Assembly: GCA_964567045.1 (NCBI GenBank)
Contig: CAZMLE010000035.1
Span: 1 to 40,023, forward strand
DNA from: JAFNGF01 sp964567045
GTDB lineage: Bacteria; Planctomycetota; Phycisphaerae; Sedimentisphaerales; Anaerobacaceae
Direction: 5' to 3'
DNA: 40,023 nucleotides
Both the position numbers and the translations under genes were made by a program. The notes below the pieces were generated by a model. That model did no database searches. It was not told the DNA's origin and saw only the letters and a list, made by a program, of their open reading frames with translations. Each line of letters starts with the position of its first letter. Within the stretch, counting starts at the first letter, position 1. Below are positions 9,501 through 16,927 of this stretch, piece after piece.

Positions 9501-10017
9501 TGACTTCAATAAGGTATCCATCATTGGTCCCGGCCATCATGTATTCTACCCCTTCCAGACTGGCAGGCTGATGGAAGTACTCCATCATGTCAGAGCTCGG
9601 AGCGTCGGTGTTCCATCCAAAACGGTACTGAAAGTCGTCATTGTCGGTGGAAGCACCCTTACTGTTGTCACCATCGATATAGAACTCGACACTGTCGTCC
9701 TGCCAGGAGTTCGATAGGATGGTGTCGTTGTACAACCGGTCATCATTGACATCGATGAGGGCATATAGATATTGCGAGTCATAGAGTGCCTGCCAACTGC
9801 CGGAGCAATCCGCGGCGCCGCTCGGAACGCCTTCCCCCACCGAAATGGTCATGAACTGCTTTGTCGCCAGTGACCAAACCTCATCGATCACACCATCGAT
9901 AACTGGCAACACGTCCGGCGTGGGAATATCCACGTCGGCCTGCAGTTGAGCCAAAGCAATACTCATCAGGACCAGCACTATACATAAAGAACCTGAATAC
10001 ATGAATCTTCCACACAT
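6574..10017 (-). CDS. Secreted CBM9/Fn3/PA14 multidomain protein with dockerin-like tail
   Basis: This 1147-aa exported protein has a signal sequence (GSLCIVLVLMSIALAQLQA). Domains in order: a CBM9-like sugar-binding domain (~28-235, VIDGVIDEVWSLA, DDSVEFYIDGDN); two Fn3-like repeats ending TYYWRVDE...GDVWSF (~240-430); a PA14 domain (~440-590, FAPMTGDYTFWIASDDNSEL); a third Fn3-like repeat (~600-705); a jelly-roll/DUF1349-like region (~800-960); a further lectin-like segment; and a C-terminal dockerin-like EF-hand pair (VVDYADVAIIAGEWL, LNADNHVNLKDYAILADAWL). No glycosidase catalytic domain is recognised, so a carbohydrate-binding or adhesion role is likely. The ATG at 10017 follows an excellent AAGGAGG site. 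The last residues (ILWP) and TAG stop lie at the edge of a GACGG-repeat region. Confidence 0.88.
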   Translation of the reverse strand: MCGRFMYSGSLCIVLVLMSIALAQLQADVDIPTPDVLPVIDGVIDEVWSLATKQFMTISVGEGVPSGAADCSGSWQALYDSQYLYALIDVNDDRLYNDTILSNSWQDDSVEFYIDGDNSKGASTDNDDFQYRFGWNTDAPSSDMMEYFHQPASLEGVEYMMAGTNDGYLIEVRIPWAAILGQAGAPVGNRIGVDCFINDDDDGGDSRESQVAWHATAGTGWNTPSMWGTALLLPGYKAANPKPPHRAENVKEQLMQWVAGRTAKFHDVYFGTNPTPGAAEFKGRQASAVYWYQPGLTPGVTYYWRVDEVEADGTTIYRGDVWSFSAPPLAAWKPKPSDGAENVFIDVTLSWNAGWDALMHHVYFGDNFGDVNAGAPSTYVSVTTGTTYAAKSLKPETTYYWRVDEFDGANLVKGDIWSFNTVPAGTGKIIREWWLDIPGTAVSDLVNNARYPSGADGVEVVDIFEGPVNWADNYGSRLRGWLFAPMTGDYTFWIASDDNSELWLSTDEDPINKRRIASVPGWTPSRDFDNTGGGAGGAEQKSQPQHLVKGQRYYIEALMKEGTEGDNIAVAWQGPISPARQVLSGDYIGPTPLVPVKAYAPGPGNGATDVMHTATLSWMAGGRAAQHDVYLGTNRDAVANADTGTAGIYRGRQNLDATSFAPPESPLQWNTTYYWRIDQINSGDPESPWKGDLWSFTTANYLKVDDFEDYDDFCNRIFYTWVDGFGHSGNPDCGVAPSTGNGTRSTVGNLNPPFAERITVHMGTQAMPFDYDNTTKPYYSEAQRQWITAQDWTRDDVKALTIWFQGRRASVGSFSYNPATDVYTITAGGVDIWDRSDQFHFAYKRLSGVGSIQAKVLSVSDTDAWAKAGVMIRESLDADSVHAMVAVTPSSGVSFQRRITTASSSEDTTQSGVEAPQWVKLERTLAGTFIASYSTNGSSWTPLGDPVSINMPSDVYIGLAVTSHEPTATCVAEFSNVTTTGTVTGQWQSQDVGIESNIADQLYMAVEDAAGNAAVVSHENPDAVLLGTWQEWPIDLKTLSNAGVNLKSIKKMYLAVGNRNSPRAGAIGRLYFDDIRLHRRRCVASLLKPAADLSSNCVVDYADVAIIAGEWLSSGAGLAADLNADNHVNLKDYAILADAWLEQILWP

Positions 10018-10068
10018 AATGTTCCTCCTTCAAAATAGTTGATAGGTTAAATGGTTAATTGCTTAATC

Positions 10069-10091
10069 GCCAGTGTACACTCGTCACTGGC
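10069..10091. promoter_or_regulatory. Hairpin upstream of the secreted CBM9 protein gene
   Basis: GCCAGTG (10069-10075) pairs perfectly with CACTGGC (10085-10091) around a 9-nt loop, 52 bp upstream of the leftward gene starting at 10017. It may be an operator or leader hairpin. The rest of the 313-bp gap (10018-10330) holds two copies of the ATCCTGTAAATC palindrome and nothing else recognised. Confidence 0.4.
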
Positions 10092-10151
10092 CTGTGAGGC
10101 GATTTAACTCCTCCTATGGCTTAGCCACCGCAAATTCCACACGATAAATTA

Positions 10152-10185
10152 GACAGGATGACAGGATAATCCTGTAAATCCCGTC
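10152..10185. repeat. ATCCTGTAAATC palindrome, copy 1
   Basis: GACAGGATGACAGGAT (10152-10167) is the approximate reverse complement of ATCCTGTAAATCCCGTC (10169-10185). It belongs to a palindromic family with two further copies nearby (10299-10332 and 11072-11128). Confidence 0.7.
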
Positions 10186-10298
10186 AAAAAAAACCTGAAA
10201 AGGCTAAAACCTTCTACTTATCCAGTTTTTTTATACCACATTGGCCGCCTGGACTTCAAGAGAAATCCCAGGAACGCCCAACAAAACAAACCTTTTTA

Positions 10299-10332
10299 GA
10301 CGGGATAACAGGATTATCCTGTAAATCCTGTC
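10299..10332. repeat. ATCCTGTAAATC palindrome, copy 2, overlapping the ATPase stop codon
   Basis: GACGGGATAACAGGAT and ATCCTGTAAATCCTGTC form a 34-bp imperfect palindrome. Its last two bases, plus the next, are the TGA stop codon of the leftward ABC ATPase (10333-10331). It may double as the operon terminator, but the stem is AT/GC mixed with no clear T run on the minus strand. Confidence 0.7.
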
Positions 10333-11050
10333 AGAAAAAGATAGACGGGCAACTGCCGATTTTTCCACTTCGCAGATAGACCACTCGGTCGGCGAACTCT
10401 TTTGCTGCCGGGCCGTGGGTTGCCAGGATCACGGTACCGCCTTGTTGGTGAAAATCAGCCAGGTATCCAAGCACGGCGGCTGCATTGTCGGGGTCGAGAT
10501 TGCCGGTAGGCTCGTCGGCAAGGATGATCTTCGGGCGGTTAAGTAGCGCCCTGGCTATCGCGGTACGCTGCTTTTCGCCGGCACTAAGCTGCGAGGGTTT
10601 GTGATAAACTCGGTCGGTCAGTCCGAGTTTTTCTATCAGCTCTCTCGCTCGTGGCTCGTCGCTCGTCTCTCGGGTCACGAGTAACGGGCGACGGGCGACG
10701 AACTTGCTACCTCTGGCGCGGGTCGCCCCGGCAAGAAGAACGTTTTCGAGGACATTCAGATAGGGCACCAACGCGAACTCCTGAAAAACGAAACCGATGT
10801 TCTGCGCTCTGAATCTCGCTCTGGCTTGGGCCGTCTGGGCATAGAGATTGTGCCCTTCGATGGAAACAATTCCGCTGCTTGGCCGCAGCATTGCCGCGAT
10901 GGTCATAAGCAAGGTTGTTTTTCCGCTACCGCTGGGCCCACAAATAACGACGAACCAGCCCTTTTCAATGCTAAGAGTAACCTCGTCCAGGGCCTTGCAA
11001 ACGCCCCGGTGAGTTTGGTAAGTCTTTGCAACCTTTTCAAGGCGAACCAT
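10331..11050 (-). CDS. ABC transporter ATPase, LolD/MacB/FtsE type
   Basis: This 239-aa nucleotide-binding subunit has Walker A GPSGSGKTT (~38-46), Q-loop FVFQEFALVPYLNVLENVLL (~87-106), signature LSAGEKQ (~155-161), Walker B IILADEPTGNLD (~175-186) and an H-loop ATHGP. It would energise the FtsX-like permease encoded immediately upstream. ATG 11050 is chosen; an in-frame TTG lies 12 bp further upstream, and neither has a clear ribosome site. Between Q-loop and signature there is an unusual ~20-residue insert (RGSKFVARRPLLVTRETSDE). It coincides with a GACGR-type repeat in the DNA (10656-10701), so a short repeat seems to have inserted in frame. The C-terminus (SCPSIFF) and stop run into another repeat. 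All catalytic motifs are intact. Confidence 0.92.
   Translation of the reverse strand: MVRLEKVAKTYQTHRGVCKALDEVTLSIEKGWFVVICGPSGSGKTTLLMTIAAMLRPSSGIVSIEGHNLYAQTAQARARFRAQNIGFVFQEFALVPYLNVLENVLLAGATRARGSKFVARRPLLVTRETSDEPRARELIEKLGLTDRVYHKPSQLSAGEKQRTAIARALLNRPKIILADEPTGNLDPDNAAAVLGYLADFHQQGGTVILATHGPAAKEFADRVVYLRSGKIGSCPSIFF
10656..10701. repeat. GACGR/CGTC-type repeat inside the ABC ATPase gene
   Basis: The plus-strand sequence is TCGTCGCTCGTCTCTCGGGT followed by CACGAGTAACGGGCGACGGG and CGACGA; the two halves are roughly complementary. The same family occurs at 6235-6272, 6519-6555, 13577-13606 and 37151-37204, all outside or at the ends of genes. Here it is in frame and encodes extra residues between the Q-loop and the signature. 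Confidence 0.6.
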
Positions 11051-11071
11051 ATCTATTTTCAAGGTATTTTA

Positions 11072-11128
11072 GACGGGATTAACAGGATTTCCTTTGTTTT
11101 AATCTGCCTTTATCCTGTAAATCCTGTC
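11072..11128. repeat. ATCCTGTAAATC palindrome, copy 3
   Basis: GACGGGATTAACAGGAT (11072-11088) and ATCCTGTAAATCCTGTC (11112-11128) are inverted, 23 bp apart. They fill the gap between the permease stop and the ATPase start, separating two otherwise tightly linked genes. Confidence 0.7.
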
Positions 11129-11134
11129 CGATTT

Positions 11135-12283
11135 CTATTCTTGCCTCAGGGCTACTGCGGGGTCGTAAGCTGCCGCAATCATCGCCGGGATAAAGCTGGA
11201 AACTGCCGCAAAAAGCGGAGCAAAGATAAGCGACCATGCCAGCAGAGACAAGTGCGGTTTTATTACCGTCTTAGCGGTCATTTTGAATATGTCCGGGCCA
11301 AAGTGCAATGCCAGATACGTTCCCGCCAGAAAACCAATAAATGCCCCGAGCAGACCGACTATTACCGCCTTTCCAAGAAACAGCGCCGTGATTTTGCCCG
11401 AGCCGTATCCCAGAGCCCGCATGATGCCGATTTCCTGGTATCTATCCCGGACGTTAATGGCGGCCAGTACGGCAATCCATATCCCACAGGCAATAACTAC
11501 AAAAGGCACAATGACGGCAAATACACCTTGTATCATTTGTCGTTGTTTTGCGCGAGCCATCGCGATGGGCTTTGCTTGAATTACCTGCACGTTCGGCAGG
11601 ATGGAAGCAACTTCTTTTCTCAATATGGATACAGGATCGGTTGTGTCGACAAAGCAAAGGCAGTCCACCGCCTGTATTTCACTGATCTGGCCGGGCAGGT
11701 TTAGAATCTCCTGGGCGTCTTTCAGGTGGCATTGGATGCGAATATCATCTACACCGCCCTGTTCAAACAGACACCTAACTATTTTCAACTTTTTGCCCGC
11801 AATCTCGATAATCTGGCCCGCCTTGAGCTTGAGTCTATCTGTGATGATATATCCGACGTAGGCCGTACCTTGCGGGATCGGCTCGACCATCGGCGGCTGC
11901 TTTTGTCCGGGCGGGCAGACCTCCGGAGCCAGGCCGGTCAGAAGCACTTCCAGCCCTTGCCACGATATTCTGCGCTGCAAAGTGCCCAGCAAGTGGTTAT
12001 AGGAAAACGCCGAAGGCGTGGCGAGCTTTTCCAGATATTGCTGCGGCATGGTTCTGTCGGTCAGCCCGGTGAGCAGGAACTCGCTTCTATCCGTACCTTC
12101 CGGCACGATGTGCAGGTTGTAGCCCATCTGCAGCATCAGGCGAGCAGTTTCTCGCTCGGAAGCTACGCCGGCAGTAAAAAACGATATGAATAAGGCCACC
12201 GCCACTGTCACCGCTAAGACACTAAGCAGGAAATTGGTCTTTCGATGCAGAATCTCTCGCAAGATAAGGCCCGGCGTGGTCAT
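11135..12283 (-). CDS. ABC transporter permease, FtsX/MacB-like
   Basis: This 382-aa protein has the MacB/FtsX/LolC layout. There is one N-terminal membrane helix (FLLSVLAVTVAVALFISFF, ~15-33), a ~210-residue extracytoplasmic domain, then three helices (FAVIVPFVVIACGIWIAVLA; ITALFLGKAVIVGLLGAFIG; LLAWSLIFAPLFAAVSSFIP). The loop after the second helix reads RDRYQEIGIMRALGYGSGKI, the family's coupling element. The ATG at 12283 overlaps the preceding stop as ATGA, so translation is coupled to the upstream gene. Proteins of this type do not usually move solutes across the inner membrane; they drive periplasmic export or lipoprotein release by mechanotransmission. The partner is probably the 427-aa protein and/or the PQQ propeller upstream. 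Confidence 0.9.
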   Translation of the reverse strand: MTTPGLILREILHRKTNFLLSVLAVTVAVALFISFFTAGVASERETARLMLQMGYNLHIVPEGTDRSEFLLTGLTDRTMPQQYLEKLATPSAFSYNHLLGTLQRRISWQGLEVLLTGLAPEVCPPGQKQPPMVEPIPQGTAYVGYIITDRLKLKAGQIIEIAGKKLKIVRCLFEQGGVDDIRIQCHLKDAQEILNLPGQISEIQAVDCLCFVDTTDPVSILRKEVASILPNVQVIQAKPIAMARAKQRQMIQGVFAVIVPFVVIACGIWIAVLAAINVRDRYQEIGIMRALGYGSGKITALFLGKAVIVGLLGAFIGFLAGTYLALHFGPDIFKMTAKTVIKPHLSLLAWSLIFAPLFAAVSSFIPAMIAAAYDPAVALRQE

Positions 12284-13563
12284 AAATTCTTTCTCGCTCG
12301 AAACACGATGAGCAGGCCGACTCCTATGGTTAGAACGATCGAGCCGGCGACCAGGCCTACGCCCCACGAGGGATGAGGGATAAGCCACCAGGGACGATGT
12401 TTAGCCGGCACACCTGTGGTGCCGGCTGTGGATTTTTCTTGAGCCAGCGCGGACGCAACATCATTGTGGTTCTGCAGCGGCGCCATCTGCCGAATCTTGT
12501 CATTGGGTTCCGATTCCACGACCAATTCCTGGTACCCAAGCGGCACGCCGGGATATGAAGAAAATCCTCTTCCTACTATCCAGCTAATCTCGGCCTTTAT
12601 CATCGGACTTTCAGGATCAAATCCCAGGCTTTCCGCTGCTTGTGCTTGCAACTTCTGGTCCCACCTGGCAGGCAGCATCGTGCCTTGCAGCCATCTGTGG
12701 TCGAGGCCGCACTCGCAATCCTCGCCGATCACGAAGAGAACCGCAGTTAGGTTGTCCTGCGTTATTTGCTCACCCTTGAACATTGGCCCGATCCACCGCG
12801 CTCTTCCGTAGAGCACCGCTGCGTGCGGCTGGTCAAGTTTATCCTTATCCAGACCCAGGCTCCACAGCAAAACCTTTTCCTGCGAAAGCGATGCTTGACT
12901 CACTTCGATTAGCACGGGCGGATGAGCGATGGGCTTGGGCAGATATTCCATTTGCCCAGCTACCTGCTCAATGGCACCACGAGCAGCTTCTTTTGCTTTG
13001 TTATTCTGCTCTTTATCTGCTGATTCAATCAGAAGTACAACGCCGTATCCCTTGGTGACCTGCTGGAGAATCTCGCTGCGCTTTGGCGAAGATAGAATAT
13101 CATCAAGTGCCGACCTGAGCGATTGCTCGAAGTCCCGGCCGGCAGAACCCTGTCTGGTTACTGGCACGGTGAGTGTCTGCCCATCGGGCGAGACCAGAAC
13201 CGCCGAAGGGAAAGTCTGTATCTGCCCCGCGGCCAGCGCAGCGAACTGCAACGAATCGAGGTATTTTATCGCCGGATGGTCCTTCTGTTGATTCACATCA
13301 ATAATTTCAGCTTCTATATTGCTCTCCAGCAGCGCTGCGTACGATATTTGCTCAAAGCTCGAAGTAATGTCTGCGGGCGTGCTTTTGTCGACATAGCCGT
13401 ACAAGCGATACCGCTCGATGCCCAGGTCGACGAAGCCAACCTCACGGACGTTGTATCTACAGGCAAATGCCGCAAATGGATGCAGACAGCAGGAGATGCA
13501 GGCGATCAGCATTAATCTTGATATTTCCGCCATCATCAGAATCCTTCGTCCAGCCTTCATCAT
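12280..13563 (-). CDS. Unknown exported protein with C-terminal membrane anchor
   Basis: This 427-aa protein is not recognised. It has a signal-like N-terminus (LMLIACISCCLHPFAAFAC) and a conserved-looking start of the mature part (CRYNVREVGFVDLG). A long soluble region follows, with segments reminiscent of thioredoxin-like folds (TFPSAVLVSPDGQTL) and a Cys cluster (GEDCECGLDHRWLQG). One C-terminal membrane helix (VGLVAGSIVLTIGVGLLIVF) ends in RARKNL. Thus most of it lies outside the cytoplasm, anchored at its end. It overlaps the PQQ gene by 4 bp (ATGA at 13563) and the permease by 4 bp, so the three are translated together. A substrate-handling or tethering subunit of the ABC complex is a reasonable inference. 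An upstream extension would be encoded by a GACGAG repeat and is unlikely. Confidence 0.75.
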   Translation of the reverse strand: MMKAGRRILMMAEISRLMLIACISCCLHPFAAFACRYNVREVGFVDLGIERYRLYGYVDKSTPADITSSFEQISYAALLESNIEAEIIDVNQQKDHPAIKYLDSLQFAALAAGQIQTFPSAVLVSPDGQTLTVPVTRQGSAGRDFEQSLRSALDDILSSPKRSEILQQVTKGYGVVLLIESADKEQNNKAKEAARGAIEQVAGQMEYLPKPIAHPPVLIEVSQASLSQEKVLLWSLGLDKDKLDQPHAAVLYGRARWIGPMFKGEQITQDNLTAVLFVIGEDCECGLDHRWLQGTMLPARWDQKLQAQAAESLGFDPESPMIKAEISWIVGRGFSSYPGVPLGYQELVVESEPNDKIRQMAPLQNHNDVASALAQEKSTAGTTGVPAKHRPWWLIPHPSWGVGLVAGSIVLTIGVGLLIVFRARKNL

Positions 13564-16500
13564 CCCCGGCCCGATGGGAGACGAGCGACGAGGGACGAGG
13601 GACGAGTAAGACCGAAGCACAAAATCTTTCCATCCTCAAGACAGACTATCACGCGGCCATCGCGGTCGACGGCCAGGCCCCACGGAACCGGCGCAGCCGG
13701 CACAGGCTGTGACCATAGTACCTTACCGTCCTCAATATTTAGGGCGATGATTTGGCTCTTGGTGGCAATCAGTACGGCATTATTGCCAACCGCCCAAGCG
13801 GCGCTATCTTTACAGTCGTAGCTCCACAGCGGCTTGTCTTTAATACCGAGCCTTCTAAAATCAACGTTGAACCGGTTGCCGGGATTTGCCATGCTTTTAC
13901 TCAGCGACGTGCGGTCGACGCGAGCAAAGCACATAACCTTGCTGTCATACTGGCTGCTCGTCCAAACAATGTCCCGACCACCACTGGAGACTAAATATAC
14001 CTTGTTAAAGACGGTGTCGTCGTAGACCTCATATTTTGGGTGGGCATAGAAAGGTTTGCCACAGGCGACGACTTGATCTGCAATCAAGGAAAGCTCCCAG
14101 CCGCGTGGGCTGGATGATTCGCAGCTTGCCAGCGGCGCCGGATCGTTCAGACACTTGCCATCGCGGGCGTCATAGACAGCCGGCGAGATGGAAGTGCCGC
14201 TGGCCAAATAGAGTTTGCTCTGGTAGAGTAACTGATGTCCCTGTACGCTTACGCCTGTGCGTGCTTGCCGGTCAAGATGGCCGGATGTGTTGTTTTGCCA
14301 TTTTATCTTGCCCGTTGCGGCATCGATCGCATACACATAAGTGCCATCGTAATTAACGATTCCGGCAGCTAAATATGCAGTCCCATCATCGACCAGCACT
14401 CCGCTTGCAGCCGGCCAGGTCGAAAGCAATTGACCGTAGGCAGGTATCATGCGCTCTGCGGGAGCCGCACGGAATCGCCAGAGCAGCCGGCCCGTCTTGG
14501 CCTCGAAGCAATAGACCCATCCATCGCCGGAACCGACAAGTGCTCGGCCTCTCCAGATGGTTGGCGGCAGACGAACGGCCCCGCCGGTGTAGGCCTTCCA
14601 TTGTTGCTGCCCGGTTCCCGTTTCCAGTGCCCTTACGATCCCATCTGGACCGCTGACAAACACAAGGCCACTAACTACAACCGGAGCCGTCGGCAGGGAA
14701 GCTGCCGCTGGAGGAGTTGTCCCCGGATCAAACCGCCACAGGAGCTTACCGGCCTCGGGGATAGTTGCTGCGGTGGTTGCGCTACCGATATTGTCCGCGC
14801 GAAACGTGGGCCAATCAGCCGGTGATTGAGGCAGGTCTGCGACCTTGGCCAAATCATCCGCGTACTTTTCCAGGCGCTGCTCTTCGGTTGCCTGTGGACT
14901 GAAGTCGAAGTCTCCTGCCGGTCCCAGACAGGTGACACCATATAGCGTCAGTTGGCAATCACACACCGACGGCCACCAATACAGCAAACCGTTGGCGATG
15001 GTGACGCCATCGTGACAGGGCGGACGCATCGGTGAAATCCATTGCGGACGCTTCGTGGCCAAATCCAGGCGCACCGAGCCGCCGCTGGCACGGAAAAATA
15101 TGGCGTCGGCAGAACCGGTTGGCCGAGTACAGGCCCTACGACTCTTATCAATTTCTGCCAGCACCTGGCCGGTAAGGGCGGCAAATTTCACGCTCGGGTG
15201 CTTGTCGATTTGGCCGCTGATGCCATATAAGCCATCCTCTCGCAGGACCAGTTGAAAGTTGCTGTAGGAATTCTCCCACAAAATACCACCGTCTTCGGCT
15301 GACACAGCCAGAAGTTTGCCGATTGGCGGGCCGGCAAAATACAAGGCCTTATCGCTACACTTTAGATAGCAGGTAGTCCGCCAGTTGGTGCGCCAGTCCT
15401 GTCGATTCAAATATGTCCCCAATGACCTAAAAAGTTCCGGAGCATTATCCGGCCTCTTCCGCCAGATTTCGTTGCCGGTCTTCGCATCCAGACAAGCTAA
15501 ATATGCACCAAATCGGAAGATATAAATACGCCCGTTTTTCATGCACATAGCCCGGGCGTCGACCGGCTCATCTTCTCGGTGGCGCCAGAGGACCTTTTTC
15601 GTTTGGGGGTCGAGTGCAAGGACATTCCGGCCAAATCCCCAGGGCTGTTCCGGCTGATTGAAACCTTCCGATATGGGGTCCCACGGCCAGCCGTGTTTGT
15701 CGCGCTGCCATTTCTTGGTTGGGTCTCTTTGCTCCTGCTCTCCGATTAGGGCATAAAGTACGCCGTCCTCCAGGGCCATCCATTTCCAGAACGTTCCGCC
15801 TGCCACATCTTCGGGTGGGATTATCTCGTCTTTGAGCTGGCCGGTGGCGGTATCGATGAGTTTGCAGGACTTATCATCGGCGACATATAGAATCTGCGGC
15901 GTCGCAATCATGGTGTTGCGGTGGATCATAACGCCGTCAGCCAGGTCACGCTTCCAGAGGATTGTGCCGTTGTAACCGTCAAATGCCACGAGTTTATTCA
16001 GGTAAGGCTCTTCCCGTACCTTGAAAGCCACGTGGCCGAATGCCTTAAAGACTCGTCCTGCCGAAGCAACTGCCACCTGAGGCAGCGGTGCGTAGCGAGG
16101 CTCAGCTAAAAACTGCGTCAGATATGGCGCGACTATGACCCGGTCCTGCGACTGCGGGTTGTTGTCTGGGCCGTGATACGGGTGGCTCCAGTCATCGATT
16201 CCTTCTGGAAAAGGCTTGACCAGAACCTTGCGTCCGAGCAAGGCCTTTCCTTGTGGGCGCAAGACCCGAAGCGCCTCAGTCAGTGAAATCTCTGCCTGTG
16301 CGTCACCCACAGCTACCAGGACATCGGCCAGATTGTCGGCCAAGTGCAGTTTCGTCAGGTCCCCCTTCTCGATGAAGATTCGCGTTCCATAAAAACCTGC
16401 ATTGTCGACTATCTGCCCGGCTCTTTCTACATCTTCGCCGCGCGGTAACTGGATATAGATTAGCAATTCAGTTTGTTTGACAAGCTGAAGTGCCAGTTCA

Positions 16501-16682
16501 CACTTGACGTCACCTAAGACCACGCAAATCCCGCGTCTGGCTCCAATCCGATCAAGGATTCGCTGGGACCTCCCTAAGGGAGAACCCTCGGCTTGCTCGG
16601 CCGCAACAGCAAATCCGCCACAGGCGGAACACATCAGGATCCAAACCACGCTAATCAATAATCCGGCCTTTGCACTTTTCAT
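13560..16682 (-). CDS. PQQ-type beta-propeller protein with degenerate methyltransferase-like N-domain
   Basis: This 1040-aa exported protein starts at ATG 16682, behind AAAGGA. A signal or lipoprotein-like leader follows (LLISVVWILMCSACGGFAVA). Residues ~35-160 resemble a Rossmann-type methyltransferase domain (GICVVLGDVKCELALQL, LADVLVAVGDAQ, LTEALRVLRPQGKALL). The glycine-rich SAM site looks eroded. The rest is a long propeller of PQQ/WD-like blades, with repeated strands such as KLVAFDGYNGTILWKRDL, LDAKTGNEIWRKRP, IDAATGKIKWQNN and LNIEDGKVLWSQPV. PQQ-like blades need not bind PQQ; no dehydrogenase active site is evident. It is first in a coupled operon with an anchored protein and an ABC permease/ATPase pair. 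The last ~15 residues (TRPSSLVARLPSGRG) are encoded by a GACGAG repeat at 13577-13606, so the native end was probably near FGL. Confidence 0.85.
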   Translation of the reverse strand: MKSAKAGLLISVVWILMCSACGGFAVAAEQAEGSPLGRSQRILDRIGARRGICVVLGDVKCELALQLVKQTELLIYIQLPRGEDVERAGQIVDNAGFYGTRIFIEKGDLTKLHLADNLADVLVAVGDAQAEISLTEALRVLRPQGKALLGRKVLVKPFPEGIDDWSHPYHGPDNNPQSQDRVIVAPYLTQFLAEPRYAPLPQVAVASAGRVFKAFGHVAFKVREEPYLNKLVAFDGYNGTILWKRDLADGVMIHRNTMIATPQILYVADDKSCKLIDTATGQLKDEIIPPEDVAGGTFWKWMALEDGVLYALIGEQEQRDPTKKWQRDKHGWPWDPISEGFNQPEQPWGFGRNVLALDPQTKKVLWRHREDEPVDARAMCMKNGRIYIFRFGAYLACLDAKTGNEIWRKRPDNAPELFRSLGTYLNRQDWRTNWRTTCYLKCSDKALYFAGPPIGKLLAVSAEDGGILWENSYSNFQLVLREDGLYGISGQIDKHPSVKFAALTGQVLAEIDKSRRACTRPTGSADAIFFRASGGSVRLDLATKRPQWISPMRPPCHDGVTIANGLLYWWPSVCDCQLTLYGVTCLGPAGDFDFSPQATEEQRLEKYADDLAKVADLPQSPADWPTFRADNIGSATTAATIPEAGKLLWRFDPGTTPPAAASLPTAPVVVSGLVFVSGPDGIVRALETGTGQQQWKAYTGGAVRLPPTIWRGRALVGSGDGWVYCFEAKTGRLLWRFRAAPAERMIPAYGQLLSTWPAASGVLVDDGTAYLAAGIVNYDGTYVYAIDAATGKIKWQNNTSGHLDRQARTGVSVQGHQLLYQSKLYLASGTSISPAVYDARDGKCLNDPAPLASCESSSPRGWELSLIADQVVACGKPFYAHPKYEVYDDTVFNKVYLVSSGGRDIVWTSSQYDSKVMCFARVDRTSLSKSMANPGNRFNVDFRRLGIKDKPLWSYDCKDSAAWAVGNNAVLIATKSQIIALNIEDGKVLWSQPVPAAPVPWGLAVDRDGRVIVCLEDGKILCFGLTRPSSLVARLPSGRG
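13577..13606. repeat. GACGAG repeat at a gene junction
   Basis: The plus-strand sequence GGAGACGAGCGACGAGGGAC followed by GAGGGACGAG is a short tandem of GACGAG/GGACGAG units. It encodes the tail of the PQQ-propeller protein in the minus direction, and lies just before the start of the next gene. Confidence 0.6.
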
Positions 16683-16701
16683 TTTTGTTCCTTTCGAGAA
16701 G

Positions 16702-16743
16702 CCCGCGTAAAACGCGGGGCTCAACCCGCCATACGTGTGGCGG
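16702..16743. promoter_or_regulatory. Two small GC hairpins in the leader of the PQQ operon
   Basis: CCCGCG (16702-16707) pairs with CGCGGG (16713-16718), and CCGCCA (16726-16731) pairs with TGGCGG (16738-16743). Both lie 20-60 nt upstream of the leftward start at 16682. They could be leader hairpins, or a terminator for something further upstream. Confidence 0.35.
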
Positions 16744-16860
16744 ATAAATATTTAGTCCCAACCGCCCGGGATTTTATCGCCGGCTCTTCAAGCCTGAATT
16801 CTAATCTCAGACTCAATACTTGTCAAACTGCTGCATAGGTTAATGAGCAGATTCCGCCTG

Positions 16861-16919
16861 CTCGATGCAGGATGCTGGTTGCTGGTCAAGCATCGAGAAT
16901 CGAAGATCGAGCATCGAGA
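16861..16919. repeat. CATCGAG-type short repeat cluster
   Basis: Units of CATCGAG, ATCGAAG and ATCGAGC recur between the serine hydrolase stop and the PQQ operon leader (for example CATCGAGAATCGAAGATCGA). This is a further dispersed-repeat style; no gene is present in the 245-bp gap. Confidence 0.5.
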
Positions 16920-16927
16920 CAAGCTTG

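Noticed and set aside
6964..9717. Several long plus-strand open frames inside the 1147-aa protein gene
   Set aside because: They are antisense shadows of a clearly coding minus-strand gene, with biased composition and no domain content.
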